Part shown: positions 15,388 to 23,814 of the stretch, piece after piece | Layout: the number at the start of each line of letters is the position of its first letter | How positions within the stretch are numbered: the first letter of the stretch is position 1 | NCBI GenBank assembly: GCA_020048985.1 | Contig: JAIFLR010000110.1 | Location: forward strand, 1 to 39,289 | DNA: 39,289 nucleotides | Reading direction: 5' to 3' | From: Halobacteriovorax sp. | Lineage (GTDB): Bacteria; Bdellovibrionota; Bacteriovoracia; Bacteriovoracales; Bacteriovoracaceae | The notes under the pieces: model-generated | Databases searched by the model: none | What the model was told of the DNA's origin: nothing | Seen by the model: the letters and a program-made list of their open reading frames with translations, nothing else | Made by a program: the position numbers and the translations under genes

Positions 15388-15833
15388 GTGAGTCAATTCT
15401 AAAAACCTTACGTGATGAACACAGACGCGTTGAAGGTTTAATTGTTCAAATTGAAAACAGCAGCGATATTGTCCAAAAGAAAGACCTCTATCTTCAAATG
15501 CGAAGTGAGCTACTGCTACACATGGAGGGTGAAGAGAAAACCATCTATACTCACCTTCTTGAAGATGTGCATGATGAAGAAGCCGAAGAAGTCGCCCAAA
15601 GTGCAAAACTTCAGCATAACGAGATGCGGGATCTGTTATCCAAAATAGACAACATTGGCATAGAGAGCGATGAATGGGACGCAACCTTCAGAAAGTTCAC
15701 AAGATGTTTTCACAAGCATATCGAGGAAGAAGAAGTTTCGCTGTTCGCTGAAGCGAAAGGTGATTTCTCAAGAGAGGAATTAATTGATTTCGGAGACGAA
15801 TTTGCTGAAATCAAACAGCATCTTATTCAGTAG
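15384..15833 (+). CDS. Hemerythrin HHE-domain protein
   Basis: A 149-residue all-helical protein with the hemerythrin HHE ligand pattern: DEHRRVE, HMEGEEKTIY, LQHNEMRDLL and FHKHIEEEEVSLF. These His and Glu residues would hold a di-iron centre for O2 or reactive nitrogen/oxygen chemistry. There is no signal peptide, so it is cytoplasmic. It is coupled to the upstream small secreted gene by ATGA and overlaps the convergent small basic gene by 11 bases. Confidence 0.9.
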   Translation: MSESILKTLRDEHRRVEGLIVQIENSSDIVQKKDLYLQMRSELLLHMEGEEKTIYTHLLEDVHDEEAEEVAQSAKLQHNEMRDLLSKIDNIGIESDEWDATFRKFTRCFHKHIEEEEVSLFAEAKGDFSREELIDFGDEFAEIKQHLIQ

Positions 15834-15996
15834 TGGGGATCCATCTCCCAAATCTTCTGCCCGAGGCAAATACTTTCCTTGATATTTCCTTGTTGGTTTT
15901 TTTAGCCGTCTCGCGAATTGAAAGGCTCAGTTCTTTCGGTAGAATATCATCGGTAAAACGGCGAATGCTTCTTTTGAACCTTTTTTTTATCGGCAT
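15823..15996 (-). CDS. Small strongly basic hypothetical protein (57 aa)
   Basis: A 57-residue protein starting MPIKKRFKRSIRRFTDD, rich in Arg and Lys through the C-terminus. SD GAGGAGG lies 5 bases before ATG 15996, which fixes the start against an in-frame ATG at 16053. There is no signal peptide or cysteine. The composition would suit nucleic-acid binding, but no motif shows it. It converges with and overlaps the hemerythrin gene by 11 bases. Confidence 0.6.
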   Translation of the reverse strand: MPIKKRFKRSIRRFTDDILPKELSLSIRETAKKTNKEISRKVFASGRRFGRWIPTTE

Positions 15997-16079
15997 CGGG
16001 TCCTCCTCTACTCTCTTGCAAAGCTTAGACACAGAGGTGAGAGGTGACCACATTATTTATAATGAATAATTCATTATGA

Positions 16080-16769
16080 ATGGACAACATAATGATTAAC
16101 GGCTCTAATAATCAAATGCGGCAAACAGCACTCATCTTTGGTGCCACCGGTCTGGTAGGCTCAGAGATTCTTAATTATGTCCTCAACGATGATCGGTTTG
16201 CCGCCGTTAAAATATTTGTCCGTCGCTCCTCGGGTATTTCTCACCCAAAGCTTACTGAATATGTAGTGGATTTTGAAAATCTGGGTGAATGGCGCCATGA
16301 AATAAAGGGCGATGTTCTGTTCTCCGCCTTGGGAACCACGTTAAAGCAGTCGGGCACTAGAGAGGCGCAGCGGGTTGTGGATTATGACTACCAGCTACGC
16401 GTGGCCCAGGCCGCCAAACTAAACGGCATTACCAATTACGTTTTGGTCTCTGCCCCTGGTGCTAATACGAATTCACACATCGCTTACACTAAAATGAAAG
16501 GTGATCTGGAAAGAGACGTGATGAAACTCTCTTTTCCCAAAACTACTTTTGTCCGCCCAAGTCTCCTTAAGGGGTCACGCTCGCAAAAACGTTTGGTGGA
16601 ACATTATTCAGGAATAATTTTAGATATCTTGCCAACAATTCCAGGACTGGAATCAATCAAACCAGTCAGCGGAAAACTAGTCGCCCATGCCTGCATTGAA
16701 TCGGCTTTTGATTCATTTAGTGGTCTGAGAATTCTCAATCCCAAAGACGTTCTAGAATTTTTGAAATAA
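16080..16769 (+). CDS. NAD(P)-binding Rossmann oxidoreductase (HTATIP2/NmrA-like SDR)
   Basis: A 217-229-residue atypical short-chain dehydrogenase. The nucleotide-binding motif ALIFGATGLVGSEIL is at the N-terminus, then GDVLFSALGTTLKQSGT, YVLVSAPGAN and AYTKMKGDLERDV, and it ends in a substrate region with FVRPSLLKG. The pattern matches bacterial homologues of HTATIP2/TIP30; the substrate is unknown. An internal ATG at 16116 (MRQTALIFGATG) may be the true start, since no SD is seen at 16080. The 3' end overlaps the convergent hydrolase by 18 bases. Confidence 0.82.
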   Translation: MDNIMINGSNNQMRQTALIFGATGLVGSEILNYVLNDDRFAAVKIFVRRSSGISHPKLTEYVVDFENLGEWRHEIKGDVLFSALGTTLKQSGTREAQRVVDYDYQLRVAQAAKLNGITNYVLVSAPGANTNSHIAYTKMKGDLERDVMKLSFPKTTFVRPSLLKGSRSQKRLVEHYSGIILDILPTIPGLESIKPVSGKLVAHACIESAFDSFSGLRILNPKDVLEFLK

Positions 16770-17678
16770 TACTTTCTGCCCAACCGGTGATGTGTACATG
16801 CCGTACTGGGTGTGACCTACTCCTGGGACGGAATAGAGGTAGTGTTTGGAAGCAGGGAACTCTTTTTCTAACTGAGCCTTATAGAGCTGGCCTCTTTCAA
16901 GTCGATTTTTTCCCTGATACTGGGCCGGGCAAGACTGATCAATATTTTCTGAGATAATATCCTGCTCACCTAAAAAATAAACCACTTCCTTGGATGCATA
17001 TTGAGTTCGAATATTCGCAGCATTTTTTTGCATATAGGGATTTAACCGATCTAGCCCGTATTTGTAGTCATTAAAATTACAACGTCCCGATGCTTTAACT
17101 GGCCGGTTGGCCGTCAGGTACAGGTAAGATCCGGGGTTGGCGACAATGTAGCGAAAATGAATGCCAGGGAATTTTTTTTCAATAGCAGACCCCGCCGCAT
17201 ATCTTTGCGTCAGTTGTCCTCCGGCAGAGTGACCTGTGATCACGATGTCTTTTAAATTGGGAAACACTTTAACGTCACCCAAAATACTGATCAGGTGATC
17301 CAGCACTTCAAAGGAGCTAATGGCATGCTGGTTCAGGGCCTGGTCTCCACTCAACCACCCTTCAGGACTAAAGTAGAGCTCACCAGGCACAAGCGTGTCC
17401 TGGGCCTCTTTAAAATGGGGAGAAATAATAATCGTCTTATCCGCTACCCCTACTCGTTTGGCCATCGCCTCAACAGAATTGTAATAGGTATGGGAGTTTC
17501 TCTCGGAGCCGTGAATCGTGATGATGACTTTTTCAATTTGAGAATTAGGCTTAGACAGATCGTGGCTGACAAAGTGAGAAAAGAGGCTGCCCTTATAGTT
17601 TAATTGGGTCTCTGGTGGCAGCGCCAGAATCGAAAGGGACCAGCAGAGTACTAAAAAGCTAACCAGTGATTTAGTCAT
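16752..17678 (-). CDS. Secreted alpha/beta-hydrolase
   Basis: About 308 residues with a signal peptide (MTKSLVSFLVLCWSLSILA). KVIITIHGSERNS is the oxyanion strand, DIVITGHSAGGQL the nucleophile elbow (GHSAGG), YFLGEQDIISEN the likely Asp region, and GVGHTQYGMY the His. Two Cys (ASGRCNFND and DQSCPAQY) could form a disulfide in the periplasm. The substrate is unknown. An alternative ATG at 17690 adds four residues. Both ATGs lie in a 13-bp hairpin and neither has an SD. Confidence 0.82.
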   Translation of the reverse strand: MTKSLVSFLVLCWSLSILALPPETQLNYKGSLFSHFVSHDLSKPNSQIEKVIITIHGSERNSHTYYNSVEAMAKRVGVADKTIIISPHFKEAQDTLVPGELYFSPEGWLSGDQALNQHAISSFEVLDHLISILGDVKVFPNLKDIVITGHSAGGQLTQRYAAGSAIEKKFPGIHFRYIVANPGSYLYLTANRPVKASGRCNFNDYKYGLDRLNPYMQKNAANIRTQYASKEVVYFLGEQDIISENIDQSCPAQYQGKNRLERGQLYKAQLEKEFPASKHYLYSVPGVGHTQYGMYTSPVGQKVLFQKF

Positions 17679-17700
17679 ATGCGCGAACATATGACTAAAT
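17669..17700 (-). promoter_or_regulatory. 13-bp perfect inverted repeat spanning the hydrolase start codons
   Basis: ATTTAGTCATATG (17669-17681) and CATATGACTAAAT (17688-17700) are exact complements around a 6-base loop. Both candidate start codons (17690 and 17678) fall within it. As RNA it would bury translation initiation. As DNA it could be a dyad operator, though placement inside the coding start favours the RNA reading or coincidental autoregulation. Confidence 0.6.
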
Positions 17701-17743
17701 TGGGTTCACAGGTAAAAAAATGTATTATTTACAGGCCGAAAGA

Positions 17744-18307
17744 CTACTTTTTGCCCTTACGTTTAACACTCTTGATAACCACAGCGTCCATAGGAACATC
17801 CGAGTAACCACTGATATTTCCGGTCTTTACCATCTTGATTCTGTTCACTACATGCATGCCCTGAGTGACTTTGCCAAAAACGGCATATCCCCAGCCGTTT
17901 GCATTTTGCCCGGTATGATTAAGGGAGCTATTTTCGGCCACGTTGATAAAGAACTGAGCGGTGGCAGAATGGGCATCATTAGTACGGGCCATGGCCAAAG
18001 TACCTACGTCGTTTCTTAAACCGTTAGTGGCTTCGTTCTTAATCGGTTCACGGGTTTTCTTTTCTTCCATCTTCTCAGTAAAGCCCCCGCCCTGAATCAT
18101 GAAACCATTAATCACACGGTGAAAAATTGTGCCACTATAAAATTTGGCGTCCACATACTTTAAAAAGTTCGCAACCGTATTAGGAGCCTTATCTTCAAAA
18201 AGCTCGATCTCAATTTCGCCGTGAGAAGTTTCCATGAGGACAACTGGATTAGCGGCAAAACCAATATTCAGCGTTAATAAACAAACGAGAAAGAACATCT
18301 TCTTCAT
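17744..18307 (-). CDS. ppiA: Periplasmic cyclophilin-type peptidyl-prolyl isomerase
   Basis: A 187-residue cyclophilin with a signal peptide ([18 protein letters not shown]). Active-site elements are [15 protein letters not shown] (catalytic Arg), [18 protein letters not shown] and [13 protein letters not shown]. It would assist folding of periplasmic proteins. SD AAAGGG precedes the ATG. The C-terminus ends in a basic run (KRKGKK). It lies just upstream of the hydrolase, with a 53-base gap holding that gene's hairpin. Confidence 0.93.
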   Translation of the reverse strand: MKKMFFLVCLLTLNIGFAANPVVLMETSHGEIEIELFEDKAPNTVANFLKYVDAKFYSGTIFHRVINGFMIQGGGFTEKMEEKKTREPIKNEATNGLRNDVGTLAMARTNDAHSATAQFFINVAENSSLNHTGQNANGWGYAVFGKVTQGMHVVNRIKMVKTGNISGYSDVPMDAVVIKSVKRKGKK

Positions 18308-18356
18308 AGTTGACCCTTTGATAAATAACTAAAGTACTGGGGATATATTATAACAA

Positions 18357-19778
18357 TTAAAGCACCGGGGCCAAAAGATTAGCAGCGCGGGAAGATATTT
18401 TTTTCCACAGACCCAGGTCGGTATACTCTTCCAGCGAAACTTCTCTGGAAGAATTAAAATCCTCCAAAAGCATCTTCTGGACGTCAGCAATGAATTGGGC
18501 CTCCTGAGCGATGACCGTGATTTCAAAATTGATGAACATGGATCTGGCATCAAAATTGGCCGACCCAACAACGGCAAAAAGTTCATCAACCAGCATGACT
18601 TTCTGGTGCAAAAAGCCTTTTTCATAACGATAAATTTTTACTCCGTGCCGAAGCAGACGTGCAATGTAGACTTGGCTGGCGTTCATCACAAACCATTCAT
18701 CAGAAAACGAAGGTACAATAAAACGAACATCTACTCCCCTAAGGGCTGCCAACAATATGGCATCCAACAAACTCTCTGGTGGCACGAGGTAAGGGTTAGC
18801 TATCCACAAACGTTTTTGAGCAGAGTTCACCATGGCAATATGGGCGAGCAGACAGGTTTTTTTGTCATCAGCAGGGCCTGTGGGCAATACCAGGATATTG
18901 GCGTCACCCTCGGTGGGCCTGATAGTCCAATCGGCTTCAAGGTCAACTTGCTGTGACCAGTACCAATCCTTGGCGTGAACAATCTGTGTCGCCACAACTG
19001 AGGGGCCTTCTATTCTTAAATGGGTGTCCCGCCAATAACCAACAGTAGCCCACAAACCAAGATAATCATCCCCGATGTTAAGTCCTCCGAGAAAAGCCGT
19101 TTTACCATCAACAATTAAAATCTTACGATGATTCCTGAAGTTAGCCTGAAATCTGCCGTGCCCCCTGAGTGAATTAAAGTGACAAACATTTACACCCGCA
19201 CTTTTTAATTCTTCAATAAACCAGTCTGGCATTTTGGTGCCAATTTCATCATACAGAAAATTAACTTTAATCCCCAGACGCGCCTTTCTCATCAGAACTT
19301 CAGCGAATTTCCTACCAATTTTATCAGCGCGAAAAATATAAAATTGAAAAATAATATATTTCTGAGCATTTTCCAAATCATTCAGCATCGCCTCGTAGGT
19401 TTGTTGTCCATCCACTAAAAGTTGAATTTTATTATGGGTGGTAAACCCCGGTCGGCAGAGCATTTGAAGTGAATTCATCAGGGGATGCAATTCCTTCGGA
19501 GCAATCTCATCTTGTATGATGGATTCCTGCATCACTCTTAATTTTTTACTGATTTTCTTATCAACAATTTTTCTTCGAATGGTATAACCCAGAAACTTGC
19601 TTCTTCCAAAAATAAGAAAAAGTGGAACAGTGAAAAAAGGAATTGTCACCAGCGCCATGACCCACGCTGTGGCCCCTTGGGGTGTGCGTGAGCGAAGAAT
19701 CGCCGAGGCTGCACACAGAAAACCAAGGACGTAGAAAATAATGACGGCGATTGTAAATACAGGGTTTGATCCAAGCAT
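18357..19778 (-). CDS. cls: Cardiolipin synthase (phospholipase D family)
   Basis: A 473-residue protein with two N-terminal transmembrane segments (about 6-24 and 33-55 with ATAWVMALVTIPFFTVPLFLIFG) and two HKD motifs: NHRKILIVDGKTAFLGGLN and FLHQKVMLVDELFAVVGSAN. This is the Cls layout; it joins two phosphatidylglycerols to make cardiolipin at the inner membrane. ATG 19778 (MLGSNPVFTIAVII) with GGGGG upstream is favoured over an in-frame ATG at 19817. A C-terminal EEYTDLGLWKKI segment also matches Cls. Confidence 0.93.
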   Translation of the reverse strand: MLGSNPVFTIAVIIFYVLGFLCAASAILRSRTPQGATAWVMALVTIPFFTVPLFLIFGRSKFLGYTIRRKIVDKKISKKLRVMQESIIQDEIAPKELHPLMNSLQMLCRPGFTTHNKIQLLVDGQQTYEAMLNDLENAQKYIIFQFYIFRADKIGRKFAEVLMRKARLGIKVNFLYDEIGTKMPDWFIEELKSAGVNVCHFNSLRGHGRFQANFRNHRKILIVDGKTAFLGGLNIGDDYLGLWATVGYWRDTHLRIEGPSVVATQIVHAKDWYWSQQVDLEADWTIRPTEGDANILVLPTGPADDKKTCLLAHIAMVNSAQKRLWIANPYLVPPESLLDAILLAALRGVDVRFIVPSFSDEWFVMNASQVYIARLLRHGVKIYRYEKGFLHQKVMLVDELFAVVGSANFDARSMFINFEITVIAQEAQFIADVQKMLLEDFNSSREVSLEEYTDLGLWKKISSRAANLLAPVL

Positions 19779-19916
19779 AATACCCCCGTTTAAGGGTATC
19801 CTATAGGACTGAGTCAATGAAACAGGTTTGGCGGTGTGTTTAAAAAAAATTATCTAATCTTTGGCCCCATCTCAAATACGCGGGAGTAGCATCTTTGTAT
19901 TACGGGGAGAGGAACT

Positions 19917-20510
19917 ATGAAGAATACTAAAATACTTACCTTGGTCGGCGGCATCAGTCAGGGGTCACTCAACAAAAAATTATTTCATGCCTTTAAAGAA
20001 GTTGTCGACGGTGAGGCCGAGTTAATTATGGCAGATATCGCAAAGCTTCCCTTTTTCTCACAAGACATAGAAAATGATCCACCCGATTCAGTCACCGCTT
20101 TCAAAGATCAAATCCGCCAAGCAGACGCCATCTTGTTCATCACTCCAGAATACAATCATTCCATCCCGGGTGTTTTAAAGAACGCCATTGATTGGGGAAC
20201 ACGCCCATACCCTCAAAACGTCTGGAAATACCTTCCAGTGGCAACGATGGGGGCCTCGGCAGGAAATATCGGGACCTTCGGGGCACAGAACCACCTGAGG
20301 CAGATTCTGATCTATCTCGATGTGCACCTGTTGAATCAACCAGAATTTTATATGAATGGCTCTAAGGCCTTTGATGAAAACGGCAAATTAACTGATGAGA
20401 AATCGCGCAAACAGATGGAGAAACTGTGGACGGCCTTCAAAGGTCTGATTGGTGAAGGCCATTTTGAGCGGCCCACACCATTTGAAGAAGTTTCAAGAAT
20501 GCATCACTAA
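19917..20510 (+). CDS. NADPH-dependent FMN reductase
   Basis: A 197-residue flavodoxin-like protein. TLVGGISQGSLNKKLF is the phosphate-binding loop, with FITPEYNHSIPGVLKNAIDW the family hallmark and MGASAGNIGTFGAQNHLR the third FMN contact. These proteins reduce FMN, quinones, azo dyes or chromate with NAD(P)H. The SD GGAGAGG precedes the ATG. It converges with the pirin gene with a 4-base stop overlap. Shared redox or quinone stress is a plausible link but is not shown. Confidence 0.92.
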   Translation: MKNTKILTLVGGISQGSLNKKLFHAFKEVVDGEAELIMADIAKLPFFSQDIENDPPDSVTAFKDQIRQADAILFITPEYNHSIPGVLKNAIDWGTRPYPQNVWKYLPVATMGASAGNIGTFGAQNHLRQILIYLDVHLLNQPEFYMNGSKAFDENGKLTDEKSRKQMEKLWTAFKGLIGEGHFERPTPFEEVSRMHH

Positions 20511-21217
20511 GATTTCAGCATCGGGATTTCCATCACTAGAATTTCTCCAGGTCCCTTTGAGGCACCGATTGTTATGTTTTGGAAGGACTCAATACCAATT
20601 CCATCACGAGCATTAAAAGTTTGCCCATCAATTTCCAGTGAGCCACTGATAATAAAGAGATAGGCTCCATTGGTTTCTAATTTACGTCGATACTCCAACT
20701 TCTCACCCTGACCAAGCTCGGCAATGGAGAAAAAAGCATCCTGATTAATCATCAGTGAATCCTCCCTACCATCGGGAGAGACAATCAGCTGGAACTTATT
20801 TTTTCTTTGTTCTAGTGGAAATAGTTTTTGATCATAGCGAGGTTTAACACTAAGTTTTTTGGGGAAAACCCAAATTTGTAGTAATTTAGTCGTGACCTCT
20901 GAATCGCTAAATTCAGAGTGAGAAATGCCGGTACCAGCAGACATGACCTGGATCTCACCTCGAGCAATAACGCCCTTATTTCCTTCAGAGTCTTCATGCT
21001 TGAGTGAGCCTTCAAGCGGAACAGTAATGATTTCCATATCGCGGTGAGGATGGCGACCAAATCCCATCCCGGCCTCAATAATATCATCGTTGATAACCCG
21101 AAGTGCCCCAAAATGCATTCGCTCAGGATTATGATAATTGGCAAAACTAAAAGTGTGGGCACTTTGCAGCCAACCGTGGTTGGCCATACCTCTGGAATTT
21201 GCTGGGTGAACTAGCAT
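20507..21217 (-). CDS. Pirin-family protein (YhhW type)
   Basis: A 236-residue bicupin. The N-terminal cupin holds the metal ligands in GRHPHRDMEIITVPLEG and GTGISHSEFSD (three His and Glu). The C-terminal cupin lacks that set. E. coli YhhW shows quercetin 2,3-dioxygenase activity; natural substrates are unknown. It starts MLVHPANSRGMANHGWLQS, a typical YhhW start. A strong SD (AAAGGAG) sits in a stem-loop just before the ATG. Confidence 0.92.
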   Translation of the reverse strand: MLVHPANSRGMANHGWLQSAHTFSFANYHNPERMHFGALRVINDDIIEAGMGFGRHPHRDMEIITVPLEGSLKHEDSEGNKGVIARGEIQVMSAGTGISHSEFSDSEVTTKLLQIWVFPKKLSVKPRYDQKLFPLEQRKNKFQLIVSPDGREDSLMINQDAFFSIAELGQGEKLEYRRKLETNGAYLFIISGSLEIDGQTFNARDGIGIESFQNITIGASKGPGEILVMEIPMLKS

Positions 21218-21221
21218 AAAA

Positions 21222-21252
21222 GCTCCTTTGGAAGCTATTATCCAACAGGAGC
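21222..21252 (-). promoter_or_regulatory. SD-sequestering stem-loop before pirin
   Basis: On the transcript GCTCCT-G-TTGGA pairs with TCCAA-AGGAGC: 11 base pairs with one bulged G around an 8-base loop. The 3' arm contains the Shine-Dalgarno AAAGGAG, four bases before the ATG, followed by TTTT. It could act as an RBS-occluding switch or attenuator. Confidence 0.6.
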
Positions 21253-21294
21253 CTCAATAAAGAAACTCACGTTTTTCTGATCAACTCGATAGAT

Positions 21295-22026
21295 TTATTT
21301 TATATAGAAAACTTCGGCCTCACCAGTCTCTACCTCTTCCAGTTTAACTCGAGAAATTTTTCCACAAGCTATAGGTAGTGAAGCGCGGTCACTGTTCATT
21401 CCAACAGAACGAATGGAGCCAGGGAGATAAATGTCTTCGGAGACGCCGTGAATAACCACAACCTTTCCATCTAAAATTAAATCTTCCTGGGGAAGAAGTT
21501 TTACAAACTCATCATTCGGATTTTCATCCACTTCCTTTAGGTCTGCAATTAGCACGCTTAGAATTCTCTCTTTATAGTATGAATACGCCCCCATGTGGTC
21601 GGCCCAAGGAAATTGTTTGTCCCCATCATCCAGCGCAATGAGTTTGGAGCCCAAGACTTTGGCAGCTTCTTGTGGATCAATGAATCCATCATTATTAGTA
21701 TCATGAATCATTGATGGGCATTCTTGACCGGTGTAAATAAACTGAGAGTGGTTCGCCATAGCAGGTGAATCTTTCACATCGATTTGAACTGAAATCTGGT
21801 CTGCAATAATATGCATTTTACCTGCAGCAATTGGGTTACCGCTGACTGAGGTGTTGAGAGCAGAAAATTTAATCTCATATTTTCCTTCAATACGATATTC
21901 CTCAACGGGTTCAGTGGTTTTTACATTATTCGTCACAGAGTTACTCTTTCCGCAAGAAGTGAACGCAGTCATAACGCAAGTGCCAAACACCAAAGAGGCA
22001 AATTGCTTAAAAATTTTCTCATTCAT
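21295..22026 (-). CDS. EF-hand-loop lipoprotein, copy 1
   Basis: A 243-residue lipoprotein. The N-terminus MNEKIFKQF leads into a hydrophobic stretch and the lipobox FTSC-GKS. A calcium-loop-like DTNNDGFIDPQE lies mid-protein. IADLKEVDENP, VVVIHGVSEDIYLPGSIRS and SLPIACGKI follow. SD AAGGAG fixes ATG 22026; the open frame to 22125 is spurious. It shares these blocks with the next upstream gene (22152-22844), so the two are tandem duplicates. It is probably anchored in an envelope membrane. The family is unknown to me. Confidence 0.72.
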   Translation of the reverse strand: MNEKIFKQFASLVFGTCVMTAFTSCGKSNSVTNNVKTTEPVEEYRIEGKYEIKFSALNTSVSGNPIAAGKMHIIADQISVQIDVKDSPAMANHSQFIYTGQECPSMIHDTNNDGFIDPQEAAKVLGSKLIALDDGDKQFPWADHMGAYSYYKERILSVLIADLKEVDENPNDEFVKLLPQEDLILDGKVVVIHGVSEDIYLPGSIRSVGMNSDRASLPIACGKISRVKLEEVETGEAEVFYIK

Positions 22027-22151
22027 TCTTATTCTCCTTAAAAATAGACAATCGCATTGCAAAAAAGACGCGAGTCTTAACAGCAAACGCGCTGCCAGCG
22101 ATAAGTCTATGAAACTAAATTTCATGGTCTAAATTGGTGAGGTAATATGCC

Positions 22152-22844
22152 TCAATGGTCAAATTCTTCCGCGACTCCTTCGGTGATTTCACCGCAGGCA
22201 ATAGGAATCGATGTCTGAGGAGGATATCCTTCAAAAGAGCGGACACTATCGGGTAAAGGGCGCCCTTCACTGAAGCCATAAATCATGATGACTCGGGTCG
22301 CGAGACTGAGACTCTCCCCTTTGGAAAGTTTTGTCATCATGTCGGACGAAAAGACATCCACTTCCTTGAGATCAGCGAGAAGCCGTGTACCTTGGCTAGC
22401 TTCTGAATAATAATAGAAAGAAGTATTTTCTCTCATCTTGGGAAATTCATCGAGGCCTTTAAGCTGAGAATTAAGATTTGAATCCAGGGGAAGAAGAATG
22501 GGTCCCGCCACATTATAGACTTCCATAAAATCTAAATAGCCATCGTGATTAAGATCATCATCCATATCGGGACATTTCCCAATTGAATGGATGTATTGAG
22601 CATGCATACTCTTGGTATTAGGACCGCTGAGTTTTACCCGCGCCCAAAATTGATTATCATGAATGGAGAGACTGAGCCAGCCGTTAAAACGTCCAAGTTT
22701 GGGATTAAGAGATTTAAAAAGTGCCTTGTAATGGCCGGGTGCTACTTCTTCTTCAATCAATTTAATATCTTCATAACCCTTACCGCAAGCATAGAGCGTT
22801 AACAGACAGAGCAATCGTAGGGAGAGATTTAGGCATTGTTTCAC
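22152..22844 (-). CDS. EF-hand-loop lipoprotein, copy 2
   Basis: About 230 residues from a GTG at 22844, giving a signal peptide and lipobox (LLTLYAC-GKG). An in-frame ATG at 22904 would add 20 residues ahead of the signal peptide and has no SD. It shares with its neighbour KCPDMDDDLNHDGYLDFMEV (EF-hand-like loop), LLADLKEVD, IYGFSEGRPLPDSVRSF and SIPIACGEI, so the pair arose by tandem duplication and diverged. Calcium binding is inferred from the DxNxDG pattern. Function unknown. Confidence 0.7.
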   Translation of the reverse strand: MKQCLNLSLRLLCLLTLYACGKGYEDIKLIEEEVAPGHYKALFKSLNPKLGRFNGWLSLSIHDNQFWARVKLSGPNTKSMHAQYIHSIGKCPDMDDDLNHDGYLDFMEVYNVAGPILLPLDSNLNSQLKGLDEFPKMRENTSFYYYSEASQGTRLLADLKEVDVFSSDMMTKLSKGESLSLATRVIMIYGFSEGRPLPDSVRSFEGYPPQTSIPIACGEITEGVAEEFDH

Positions 22845-22958
22845 ACCTATAGTGTGTAGCAAGAAGTGCGCCAACAAATTGAATTCTGCATTGAATCTTC
22901 CCATGACTTAAAGCGAATTCATAAAATCAGAAAGCAAAACTTTTCAGAGGGCAATCAC

Positions 22959-23183
22959 ATGAAAATGATTTTTATACTGATCTACCTGACATTCATCGGC
23001 CACGCCAACGCCCAGGTTTCATCAATGGATTTAATTCCGGAGCTAGAAAGTGAAATCAGCACTCAGGAAAGTGATGATGAGGATTATGCCGCCCTACAGA
23101 CTTTCGAAGAGACACAAGATGTAGATGAATACATACCGGAGGATGAAGAGGTTGTTGATTTAGACCCAGAATTACTTGAATAA
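22959..23183 (+). CDS. Small secreted acidic protein (74 aa)
   Basis: The signal peptide MKMIFILIYLTFIGHANA is followed by about 56 residues that are almost all acidic or polar, ending EDEEVVDLDPELLE. It contains DVDEYIPEDEE. SD AGAGGG precedes ATG 22959; an open frame to 22866 is an extension without an SD. It lies 14 bases upstream of a small lipoprotein gene, probably one operon. Disordered; could bind cations. No family is recognised. Confidence 0.66.
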   Translation: MKMIFILIYLTFIGHANAQVSSMDLIPELESEISTQESDDEDYAALQTFEETQDVDEYIPEDEEVVDLDPELLE

Positions 23184-23197
23184 CGAAAGGAGGTCCA

Positions 23198-23383
23198 ATG
23201 AGAACATTTCTAGGGGTACTGGCCCTTATCACAATTTCATTGCTCACAATGAGTTGTGATAAGAAAACGCCAGCAGATGAGGCGATTCAGCGCGAGGAAG
23301 AATACCGGGAAGAAGACATGCGGGAGGATGACAGTTTCGAGCGAACAGTACCGGTGGATGAAGGTGATGTGGATATTGAATAA
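23198..23383 (+). CDS. Small acidic lipoprotein (61 aa)
   Basis: The signal peptide ends in a lipobox, LLTMSC-DKK, so lipidation is expected. The remaining 42 residues are highly charged (REEEYREEDMREDDSF) and end in VDEGDVDIE. A perfect AAGGAGG SD precedes the ATG. It is co-oriented with the acidic secreted protein 14 bases upstream and has a similar acidic tail. Function unknown. Confidence 0.68.
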   Translation: MRTFLGVLALITISLLTMSCDKKTPADEAIQREEEYREEDMREDDSFERTVPVDEGDVDIE

Positions 23384-23408
23384 AAATTTTATCAATCAAC
23401 TTGGGGCA

Positions 23409-23795
23409 CTAAGTGAACTCGAGTTGATTGATAACATCAATGACTCCAGGCAAGTCCTCGACGATTAATTCAGCTAAACGTTTGCTGCGCCGTGAATCCA
23501 CTCGTCCTTTAAGAAAAACACAACCATTATAAACATGAACCTCGATACCAAAGGCATCAACGAAGGAGTCCCTAGTCAGTTTTTCGCACACATTTTCATA
23601 GATTTGTTCGTCCATTAACTCAAATCCTTTGGGTCCTCGCCCGCGAAGATTGAGTCCACTGTCGATCATGTAATCAACCATCTGATAAGGATCAGAGCGC
23701 TCTCTGGAATATTCGGACTCGCCCGAAAACTCATATTGGTCAGAATCACTTAGACTTTTCACTGAGCGGTCGTAATAGTAAGAATTTTGCTTCAT
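23409..23795 (-). CDS. BON-domain protein
   Basis: A 128-residue protein with no signal peptide. The N-terminal 60 residues are Ser/Tyr/Asp-rich and low complexity. The C-terminal 70 residues form a BON domain: DEQIYENVCEKL, then FGIEVHVYNGCVFLKGRV, then ELIVEDLPGVIDVINQL. BON domains bind membranes or peptidoglycan/phospholipid in OsmY-like proteins. Here the lack of an export signal makes the location unclear. SD GGGAGG fixes ATG 23795. It lies 19 bases downstream of a small membrane protein gene, probably an operon. Confidence 0.85.
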   Translation of the reverse strand: MKQNSYYYDRSVKSLSDSDQYEFSGESEYSRERSDPYQMVDYMIDSGLNLRGRGPKGFELMDEQIYENVCEKLTRDSFVDAFGIEVHVYNGCVFLKGRVDSRRSKRLAELIVEDLPGVIDVINQLEFT

Positions 23796-23814
23796 AATCT
23801 CCTCCCTTTTTTGC

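Noticed and set aside
15833..16069. Plus-strand 78-residue ORF
   Set aside because: It is opposite a small basic gene with a much better Shine-Dalgarno, and its own start follows the hemerythrin stop without a ribosome-binding site.
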